Shown: one piece after another, positions 55,503 through 64,000 of the stretch
Layout of the letters: each line of letters begins with the position of its first letter
How positions within the stretch are numbered: position 1 is the stretch's first letter
Assembly: GCF_035083965.1 (NCBI RefSeq)
Contig: NC_089723.1
Coordinates: 6,595,501 to 6,659,500, forward strand
DNA: 64,000 nucleotides
Direction: 5' to 3'
Source: Branchiostoma lanceolatum
Taxonomy: Eukaryota; Chordata; Leptocardii; Amphioxiformes; Branchiostomatidae
The notes under the pieces: generated by a model
What the model saw: only the letters and a program-made list of their open reading frames with translations
Databases searched by the model: none
What the model was told of the DNA's origin: nothing
Position numbers and translations under genes: made by a program

Positions 55503-56323
55503 TACAGTCAAACCTGTCCAAGGCGACCACCCGGAGGACCGAGCAAAAATGGTCGCGATGAACAGGTGGTCGCCATGAAGAGGATTCCAATCATAACATG
55601 TTTCCAGGTCGAGGTGTTCAAATACAGTGTACTACGTAGATGGATGGAAAATCATATGATTTTAGACAGCATGACCCCCACCAGGTTCAATTCTCATTGA
55701 CAGAAAGATCCTACAGAAATTATATTTTCTGTTATCTTTGTATTATTTGTATACTACATCGTGTTGTGTACACATTTTTGTCATACTTTTGACTAAAAAA
55801 AATGTCTGCCTCTATGATCTCGCAGCGCCCTCCCGTATTCACACGTTACGTTTGAGTACACACACGCACATAAAAAATCTGTAATCTGACTTTTTGACAC
55901 CATGCACTACATGATCGTATTGAAAATTGAGTTCAAACCGAAACGAGCTTGCGGTAAACTATAAGATTGCGATGGGCACAACAACAATGTTTATAGTGGG
56001 AACGTTTTATTAAAACATTTAATGGAGGAATCGATGCTATTCATATATTTTTGTCCGTCAAGGTCTTTTAAAAAAACATTTCCGCGAAATCCGACAGCAA
56101 AATCCGATGTCACCACACGCTGGAAAACGGTTGCCATGGGTAGGGATTTTGCTCTGTGCGGTCCCAATTCGTGGTGGTCGCGGTCGCGTTGGACGGGTGG
56201 TCGCCTTGCGCAGGCCACTTAATACTTGTGCCTATCGGGAAAATATTCGGGACCGAGAAAAAGCGGTCGCCATGGCCAGGTGGTCGCGTTGAAAAGGTGG
56301 TCGCCTAGGCAGGTTTGACTGTA
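55503..56323. mobile_element. TACAGTCAAACCTG inverted-repeat element, nested
   Basis: 821 bp. TACAGTCAAACCTGTCCAAG opposes GGCAGGTTTGACTGTA. GGTGGTCGC / GCGACCACC motifs fill both arms. TA at each end suggests Tc1/mariner-type insertion. It splits the dispersed repeat on either side. The ORFs at 55991-56292 are translations of the arms. Confidence 0.75.
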
Positions 56324-56628
56324 GCTTAGAGAGGGTTGTATAAAATGAAGTGCAAATTATGCAAATTGGACTTAATTTGCATAAGTAATGAGGAAAATCT
56401 TGTGGCACTACTAACAGCTGTTAGTAGCTATTAATAGCGAAAGTGGGTCACTTCTCCTAAGCCCCCCCCCCGACAGGTGGCCGAGGGTCATACCATTGAG
56501 CGATATAGAATGGGGGGAACTGGTTTAATAAAAAAAAGTTTCATGGAGATTTTGGGTCCTAAGACTCTTGTTGTACATGTAGTGAGTTTGGATAAACTGC
56601 GCTACATGTATGCTGATGACAGCCAGCT

Positions 56629-56866
56629 TACTGTAATTCTTGTTTCTTTCACAGTTACAGTGACTGTAACTTTATGTTCACTGTTTTCACGGTCACCCCT
56701 GTACCATGAACTTATCATCACCGTGAAAAAAACTTATCATTTGATTCCTTCACACATCAGTTCTTTAAATCACTTGCTACCACCACAAAGTTGAAGTTCT
56801 GGGAAAATATCCATTTTCCTTACACCTTGTAATTTTACTACCGTGAAGATAAAGTGAATTACAGTA
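56629..56866 (-). mobile_element. TACTGTAATTC MITE, family C, copy 2
   Basis: 238 bp, TACTGTAATTCTTGTTTC opposes AAGTGAATTACAGTA. Read on the minus strand it aligns with 44645-44890 end to end. Confidence 0.75.
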
Positions 56867-57409
56867 TTTGACTAGGCTGCATTAGGGTCTGGAGTTAACT
56901 TGTGGTTTGTTTCTGGGAACATGTGAAAAACTCAGGCAACAGAAAGGGATGAAAGAATTTAAAAGTACTTTTATTTCAATTTCATATTGTCTCCACCCTT
57001 TTCCACAATTTTACACATTGAGCCAACATTTTACATGATCATAGCAGTTTTCTTCACTGTCTACTAGCCAGATGGTACCTGCACTACAAAAAAAGGCATT
57101 CTTGTTTTTTCTTGTTTTTTCTTTGTTGAAGAAAAATTATCTTCCAGAAAGAAAATTATTCTGTGTGCAAGAATAAGAACGAATAAGGAAATGTCAGTGA
57201 GGACGTAACAAATATAAACTTTTTCTTAGAATATTTTTCTCTGACCAAGTTGTTTTTTCTCACACATATCGACTAGAAACCTCGAAATAAATTTTCTTGT
57301 TGTTATGATTCTTCTATGGCACAGAATTTTTATCTAAGATATACTAAATTCAGAGAAAAATATTCTAAGAAAAAGTTTATATTTGTTACGTCCTCACTGA
57401 CATTTCCTT

Positions 57410-57965
57410 ATTTTTTCTGTCCTCAAGAATAAATTTCTTACACTTAGAATGAGTTTCTTGCACTTAGAGTGAGGTTCTTGAAATAGGAATACCTTTCTGT
57501 CCTCAAGAATGAATTTCTTACATCTAGAATGAGTTTCTTCCACTGAGAGCGAGGTTCTTGAAATAGGAATACCTTTCTGACCTCAAGAATGAATTTCTTA
57601 CACCTAGAATGAGTTTCTTGCACTTAGAGTGAGGTTCTTGAAATAGGAATACCTTTCTGTCCTCAAGAATGAATTTCTTACATCTACAATGAGTTTCTTC
57701 CACTGAGAGCGAGGTTCTTGAAATAGGAATACCTTTCTGACCTCAAAAATGAATTTCTTACACCTAGAATGAGTTTCTTCCACTGAGAGTGAGGTTCTTG
57801 TAATAGGAATACCTTTCTGTCCTCAAGAGTGAATTTCTTACACCTAGAATGAGTTTCTTGCACTTAGAGTGAGGTTCTTGTTGTAGGAATACCTTTCTGT
57901 CCTCAAGAATAAATTCCTTAAACCTAGAAACAGTTTCTTGAACTAAGATGGGGGTCTTGAATCAA
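57410..57965 (+). repeat. 80-bp tandem repeat, seven units
   Basis: CCTCAAGAAT recurs at 57421, 57501, 57581, 57661, 57741 (variant), 57821 and 57901. Units contain GAATTTCTTACA, AGAATGAGTTTCTT, GAGGTTCTTGAAATAGGAAT and ACCTTTCTG. Alternate units share TTCCACTGAGAGC against TTGCACTTAGAGT, hinting at a two-unit (160-bp) higher order. Confidence 0.92.
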
Positions 57966-58254
57966 GAATACCATTTAATAAACCAATGATAATATAATGT
58001 AAACATGTTCCAATCATATTTATTATTATTGATCTAATTGTTTAATACACAGTTTTGGATTTTTCTTTCTAACGCCCATTCTTAACCAAGGATTGCAAAG
58101 ATTAACCAGTTTGCAATACAATTGTTTCGATAAATGTTTCACATTTGATGCTGTGTCATAAAAGCACATTTTCTCTGTGCTCATACAAATATAAATTGTC
58201 CTTCTAAAATTGTCAGTTCTGCAGTGTTGTAGCTGTCCTTCTTATAATCAATGA

Positions 58255-58935
58255 CTTGTTATTGTTGAAAGATTTTCCAAACTTGAGACTGGGGCATCTT
58301 CTTTGGTCCAACAGGTTTCCAAGTCTAGAAAAACACACAAAAACAGATGACGATGACTGTCATTTTCCTACATCGCCCCCCTCCCCCTTATACATGCATG
58401 GGGATGGGGGCTTGTGCATTTGCTTGAAAATGTTATACTTATACTTTTTTAATACCTTGTAGGTATACGTATTACTGCACTTAACGTATATGTTCTGCAA
58501 TTACTGGTTGGCATGCAACCACAAACACAACAAAGGTTTCTAAGCCTAGAAAAATACACAAAGACTTTAAGTGACTGTCATTTTCCTATATCGCCCCCCT
58601 CCCCCATATACATGCATGGGGATGGGGGCTTGTGCATTTGCTTGAAAATGTTGTACTTATACTTTTTAGTACCTTGTAGGTATTACTGCACTTAACGTAC
58701 ATGTTCTGTAATTACTGGTTGGCATGCAACCACAAACACAACAAAGGTTTCTAAGCCTAGAAAAACACACAAAGACTTAGTGACTGTCATTTCTTATATC
58801 GCCCCCCTCCCCCGTATACATGTAGGGGGAGGGGGGCTTGTGCATTTGCTTGAAAATGATATACTTTAATTTTTTTAGTACCTTTTAGGTATAACTGCAC
58901 TAAACGTACATGTTCTGCAATTACTGGTTGGCTGT
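58255..58935 (+). repeat. ~215-bp tandem repeat, three units
   Basis: Shared AAAGGTTTCTAAGCCTAG, GTGACTGTCATTTTCCTA, TCGCCCCCCTCCCCC, GGGGATGGGGGCTTGTGCAT and TTGCTTGAAAATG. Within each unit CCCCCTCCCCC and GGGGATGGGGG face each other around ATACATGCAT and can pair. Confidence 0.9.
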
Positions 58936-59968
58936 ATCATGCAACCACAAACACAAAACTTAGAGTATCTACTTGGGAAATAAGTTATTTTCATGCAAGA
59001 CAGGCTATAACATACCTGGAGCATATCTGTTGATGGCGTTGGCCTGAGGAAGCATTTTGGAACTTAAAACAAGTCATCTACGTTGTGTAGTGAGTCCCAC
59101 ATGATACCAAAAAGTGTCCTCATGAAACTAGCCGCATCTTTCCCTAGTATTGTAAGATCTAAAGCGCACATCAAGCAAATGCAGCCGGAGCCCAAACTCA
59201 ACGGTCCACATTCAAACATTACAGCAAAGGATGATGGGAGTATTGAATTAGCATAATTTATTTTCTTATTACAAGAAAAACAATAATTATCTTCTTGAAC
59301 TTTACAATGTTAAGAAAATAAAGGAAATCATGCAAATTCGAACTTTCATTTCACTTTCCATCTTTAGATAACACAGAAAAGCAGGAATCATCTTTCTTTA
59401 ACTTTGTGGAAAAGGAATTCGAACAGAAAAACACTTGGGAATTACTTGTTTTACAGTTTCTTGATTTTCTCATTTTTCTTAACTGTATTTGGTCAAGAAA
59501 ATACTTGTATTTGGTCAAGAAAATCCTTACATCTTCTTAGATATTACTTAGAATTGCAAGAATCATATTTCTCAGACTTCCTAAATTAAGAAAACAAGAT
59601 ATGTCAAGAATTTTTTCCTAGTGAAATGAAAGTCTAAAGAAAAATTCATGTATGGCAAGAATAAAAATCTTAAGAGTAGATTCTGTAAAATCCTCCATTT
59701 GACCAAACAAGAAGCAAATATTGTGTGAAGAATAAGGAAGAAAGATTGACTAGCATTTCTAGAATATTCTTGCTGATAAAAAAACATACTAGAAATCCTA
59801 TCTTCACCTAAGAAAAACAAGAATAAAACTCTTAATGTAAGATCTAACATTCAAAGGTTTTGCGTAAGGTTTCTTGATTTTCTTGAAATTCTTTATGGAA
59901 GAAAATCTTTCTCTCAATAAGAAAAATCAAGAAAACAAGAAAAATAAGAAAAAGCATTTTTGGTAGTG

Positions 59969-61080
59969 TGTATGCTTGACATAATCTAAAAGAAACACAG
60001 ACTTCTGGAAAATGTCAGCATTTCTAATCTTTCTACAATTATAGCAGATACCTTGATTTATCACAAGATATGGAAGCCATAGATGCCAAGCTTATCATAC
60101 AGTCTTTTCATATATCATGGAACCATACAAAACGATAATCATTGCAGAGCTATATTGTAAATGTATTACAAAATGTAATCTTACAAAGCTAAGGTTAGAA
60201 AATTATATACATTAATTTAAATACTGATATTTTAGACAGGAATTAAAGCAATTTTATTTGGTAATAGTGCAACCTTAAAACGGCATCATGACTCCATCAT
60301 AATTATACTAACATTTAACGCACATTGTAATCATGATCAAGACATTACAAACCGATAGCAAACCGTTATATATTTCATGTATCTGATATTCTTTTCACCA
60401 TACAAAATTGACTAAAAAATAATTTTCTTCTTTTAAAGGCTTCTTGGTAAAATCTCAGAATCTTGTCCCCATTGCAAGACAAGTCAGTCCTACATGTGGT
60501 ATTGAATGTCAAGTAATTTGACTCATGTAGATAACCTTACTACATGTAACTGTCAAAGTTAGACGGAGGGATATATTATCATTATGACCTAACAGATTTT
60601 TGTGGTCAGGACTGTAGCCCGGCGTTCTAGCCAGCGCCTGTCTTTCCGATGAATTTTGTCACTTATGACGGACAAAACTTTTGCCCAACCTGTCATTTTT
60701 TACGGACAAAAATTGGCGTGAAAATATTTAGAAAGCCGAAACCTTAAAGTTTATGTAATTTTTCACTAAAAGAGTTTTCATCAAACTAGTAAGCTTAATC
60801 TACCAGCAAAATTTGCCCTTCAAAATGCAGGAAATAGCATTTCAGAGGGAGATTTCAAAATTAACCCGGAGGCATGCCCCAGACTCCTCTAGGATTGTCG
60901 TGCCTTCGGTGAAATGCCTCACGTTGTCCACGCTCGACAGGATGTTTCATCAACCAAAATTCGGATGACAGTTAAAAATTTTAGGCTGGCTAGAACACTG
61001 CTGTAGCCTGAAATAAATTATGTGCCAGATTTTGTTGCTTTTGTTATCGATATCTATTCAAAAACATATGGCTGTAGCGA
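59969..61080. other. No gene recognised
   Basis: A/T-rich DNA downstream of GMPPA in its reading direction. It probably includes the GMPPA 3' UTR near 61000-61100; the rest shows nothing. Confidence 0.45.
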
Positions 61081-61103
61081 GAGCACTGGCTGTGGTGCGA
61101 GCC

Positions 61104-64000
61104 TTACAGGATGATCTGGTTCTTGTAGCTGTGAGGGAGATCTTTGTGCGGCAGGACGATGGAGTTCAGCACGATCACTTCTGATGGGATGGTCACATTA
61201 CGTCCTGGGGGAACAAGGGTATCAATCATGATTCCTGAAGGGTATAAATATCATCTGTGTAGACACGTCATGTACAGGGATGGATTCCTTTAAACCCCAG
61301 TCACACATTCAGAGACTTCCTATGAATTTGCTCCTGACCACTCCCCACCCAAGGTCATCACTGGGTTAGGACTTAGGAGTAACCCGGGATCCATCCAATT
61401 CTAGCTCCAGTTCGCTCCCCTGATTGCAGAGCTGAGAATAATATTGGCCTTAACAAGTTTGTTTTGTCAAAATTCATAGATGGCTGGTGCAGACAAGTTT
61501 TAAAGACTAGTACATTGTATATAGGCAACCTTCCCCACCAACTCCCAACCACAGATGACTCTAAGTTCCTGACTAACTCTCAAAAATGGTCTGGAGAAGG
61601 TCGGGAGGCCATGGTCAGCTACATGTATGTGTGACAGGGGCTTTACTCATGGAACTCAGGACAACTCAAAATGACAAGTGTAAAATACAAACATCAAAAA
61701 GCATCATTTGCAACAAACTATTTCCACACAAGTTCACTTTATGAATCGTCAGCCTACCCAGGATTGTGATGGAGGGGTTGAGTCTGCCATCCTCACTGAA
61801 CAGTTCTCCCGAGTCCAGCTTCGCAAAGGGGATGTTGGGATTGGGGTCGGAGGGCGTCCCCTCCACCCGGGTCCACGCTCCGACTGTGCTGTTCCATCCC
61901 ACAATGCTGTGCAGGATGCAGCTGTGATCCTACAGACATCATAGAGGAAGAGAGTATTATAAGCAACCATGTACATACAGTCATATAGAATTTATTCATG
62001 TCATACCCACCCGAAAAAAACACACATTTCAATGCGAAATGCGCATGAAGTTGAGAGAGTTTTGTGTCCTCTAAAAAGAAAAATCGTAACAACATCGATT
62101 CCAACCTCCGAATCCAGTATTAGCGTTTTCGACAGCGGTGCAACCGGCGCACTTGAAATACATTCTATATATTCTATGGAAGCCTGTGTGATAAAAGTAG
62201 AACCCCGTGTGATGCGGAAAATTATCACAGTCACGATGAGGAACAGCTGTATCGAACGTTTTTGCAGTCCAGGTATGACAAAAAAAACTATGTACACCAA
62301 GTACAGTAGGGTCATCCTCATTAGATACCTTTAAACATTGCTTGAAGACAGATGTGTAAAGGTTAGATGTGACAGGTCGTTCAGTGTTGCCATGCCCTTG
62401 CCTGGGAAGCTGGTATGTGTTATACTGAAGGTCAGTTATACAGGTGCAGATACAGAACTTCATGTACATGTAAGCTTAAGTATCATTATGTATGTATGTA
62501 TGTAAGGAAGGTCTACAGTCTGGCTTTTGTAACTAAATTTTATGACACTTTCCATTTGCCACTTGTTATGGTACAATGTACATGAATTTGTATTGAAAAT
62601 CCATTACTCTTAGACTAGTAGCCTGTGATTTGTATGTTCAACCTGTTACATGAAGACACTGAATTACAAAACACTGGTTAAACTTTACCTCTCATTACGG
62701 TACAACAGATTTGTTTTAAAGATCTATCATTTGAGTCTAGCCTCTGTTATGTGTATTGAGAACATCTAAAATCAAAGAGACAGTTACTGTGGTGCTACAT
62801 GTTGTGTGCTCACCTGGATTGTAGCTCCATCCAGAATGATGGACTCCCGTATCCTTGTTCCAGGGCCAATGGTTACATTTGCACCCACTGTCACATTAGG
62901 TCCCAGCTACAGAATAATGGTACAAGGGTTAGTTGCAGCCAAGATGAAACTACACATTGTTAAATTAAAAAATAATCTTACATGCACAATTGACACTGCA
63001 TGCATGAAAAAAAAACTATCTCAGAAAACAAGTTACTCAACTCAAGCAACTACAATGTAGTCTAGGTAAGTTTTGTAAACAGTCAGACATTTCTGACAGC
63101 ACCCGCTGTCATTCGTCAGTGACTGAGTAACTTTTAAATGAAATTTGAACTGCAATTGCCAAATTTTTGACTGATCAGCTCCAGTCTTTGTCCAGGAATG
63201 AGCAATCCACTGCTCACCAAGCCTAATTCTGCATAACTTGACGTCACAGAAGTAGTGGATTGCCTTATTCTGTGACAAAGACTGGAGGTGATCAGTGGAA
63301 AATTTGGGTAAGTCCAATTTTTGTGTTGGCTATTGCAGTTAGTAGAAGTAGTAGAAAGGTTTCTTGCTAAAACAACATAGCAGTTAGTACATTGCGTACT
63401 TGCTGTACAGGTCTTATTGAACTATGTACCGCTTATACAAATAATACTTTCAATTGGCAGAGACAGAAACATTATGATTCTAAAAGGCAATTATGCAGTT
63501 AAAACAACTGTGGTCGGATCAGTAACAGTCTGCATTAATGTGTAAAGGCAAGACTTATTCGCAACAATGAACATATGCCTAAGTTTGGATGTCACTGTTC
63601 ATTCAAAAGACGGGTCATATAAAGGATTGGACGGTTCTTGCATCTATTTATTCTTGTTCTGGTGGTTGTCAATAAGTGTTTCTGTCTAGTGTCTCTGGTG
63701 CTGATGTCACCACGAGAAGGGGGCAACCAGTTCCTGAAGACAGGGGACTATAGCATATTAAGCAGTGCAAAGTTTCGGCAGAGTTCACGTCGTCGTTGAG
63801 ATACATATAGTTCAACTTTGATTCAGAATGACTTCTACCAAGTGAACACAGAATGATTAACTTTCCAGTGAGTAACTTTTGTATTGCGTATCACAGTTAC
63901 TTGGATTTCTAACCTTCATCAGCATAAGAACAGAGTTTGTATCGCAGTAACAGCCAGAACACCATCTATACTTACCACAGCTGAGGAGTCCACATTGGCC
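61104..64000 (-). CDS. GMPPA: GMPPA, GDP-mannose pyrophosphorylase A, C-terminal part
   Basis: Partial: the 5' end lies beyond 64000. Exons in reading order: 63976-64000 (...ANVDSSAV), 62814-62906 ([20 protein letters not shown]...), 61758-61929 ([20 protein letters not shown]...) and 61104-61204 (...[25 protein letters not shown], stop TAA). Phases agree and all borders are GT-AG. The repeated hexapeptides belong to the left-handed beta-helix domain. The [12 protein letters not shown] loop and the NSIVLPHK…NQIIL end are specific to GMPPA as opposed to GMPPB. The protein lacks transferase activity of its own and acts as the GDP-mannose-sensing inhibitory partner of GMPPB in the cytosol. It is convergent with the Rab gene. 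Introns hold a family E element, the GTGTGATGCGG element and a Penelope-like tail. Confidence 0.93.
61293..61642. mobile_element. AGCCCCTGTCACAC element, family E, complete copy
   Basis: 350 bp in the last GMPPA intron. AACCCCAGTCACACATTC opposes ATGTGTGACAGGGGCT; target duplication TTA (61290-61292 and 61643-61645). Like family A it starts AGCCCC and inserts at TTA, so both may be moved by the same Harbinger-type enzyme. Confidence 0.8.
61995..62265 (-). mobile_element. GTGTGATGCGGAAA inverted-end element, copy 2
   Basis: In a GMPPA intron, reverse complement of 49670-49945: CACACATTTCAATGCGAAAT, GTAACAACATCGATTCCAAC and ATATTCTATGGAAGC, ending GTGTGATGCGGAAAATTATC. Confidence 0.65.
63045..63320 (-). 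mobile_element. Penelope-like element tail fragment with internal hairpin
   Basis: In a GMPPA intron. The minus strand reads CACTGACGAATGACAGCGGG, TGCTGTCAGAAATGTCTGAC and TAGTTGCTTGAG, related to 32540-32645. It also contains an imperfect hairpin: CTCCAGTCTTTGTC with GCAATCCACT (about 63179-63211) against AGTGGATTGC with GACAAAGACTGGAG (about 63253-63287). Confidence 0.45.
63325..63975. other. GMPPA intron, nothing further recognised
   Basis: Unique-looking intronic DNA between the partial exon at the right edge and the preceding retroelement tail. Confidence 0.5.

Larger units (their letters stand above)
57082..59968. mobile_element. CACTACCAAAAAT element, large copy with internal tandem repeats
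   Basis: The left end is CACTACAAAAAAAGGCATTC plus TTGTTTTTTCTTG; the right end, on the other strand, is CACTACCAAAAATGCTTTTT plus CTTATTTTTCTTG. Subterminal DNA on both sides is A/T-rich with AAGAAAATC motifs. It contains an inverted repeat around GTCAGTGAGGACGTAACAAA (57195 and its complement near 57388), seven 80-bp units, and three ~215-bp units. No transposase. A reliable target duplication is not visible, so treating it as one element is an inference from the paired ends. Confidence 0.5.

Noticed and set aside
7315-63320. Hammerhead ribozyme in the Penelope-like tails
   Set aside because: No CTGATGA core paired with a GAAA and suitable stems was found by eye in any of the three tails.

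Overview
The window looks like nuclear DNA of an invertebrate chordate, most probably an amphioxus (Branchiostoma). The four recognisable host genes encode animal proteins, three of them split by short to medium introns with GT-AG (once GC-AG) borders. Intergenic DNA is packed with small inverted-repeat transposons, Penelope-like and LINE tails, and abundant ACATGTA-type motifs. There are no bacterial signals. The species is an inference, because no search could be run.

Layout. 1-405 is the 3' end of a LINE. 449-2635 is a foldback transposon built from about ten ~190-bp units in opposed orientation. 2.6-21 kb is gene-poor and holds MITEs, a Penelope-like remnant, a chimeric LINE remnant and a tRNA-Arg-like pseudogene. 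21.1-30.5 kb is the most unusual region. A low-copy repeat there is interrupted by a 7-kb element (22211-29201) with CACTG termini and a CAG target duplication, which I read as a CACTA/EnSpm-type transposon. Inside it lie about 45 copies of a 60-bp GC-box/hairpin satellite, a CpG-rich promoter-like segment, a three-exon gene for a 64-residue protein of unknown family, a CR1-like LINE fragment, and GGTAAAT-rich subterminal repeats. No transposase was seen. 30.5-34 kb holds tandem and simple repeats.

The host gene block is 34.5-64 kb. ZSWIM7 (minus, one exon) is divergent from PUSL1 (plus, eight coding exons). A Rab GTPase follows (plus, six coding exons), and the 3' part of GMPPA (minus) runs off the right edge. 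ZSWIM7 is flanked on both sides by degenerate tandem copies of its own ends. The Rab has His in place of the catalytic switch II Gln and an atypical Cys tail. Introns and spacers carry at least six MITE families, several with clear target duplications. The four genes act in unrelated processes (homologous recombination, RNA pseudouridylation, vesicle traffic, GDP-mannose control) and there is no sign of functional coupling beyond the shared ZSWIM7/PUSL1 spacer.
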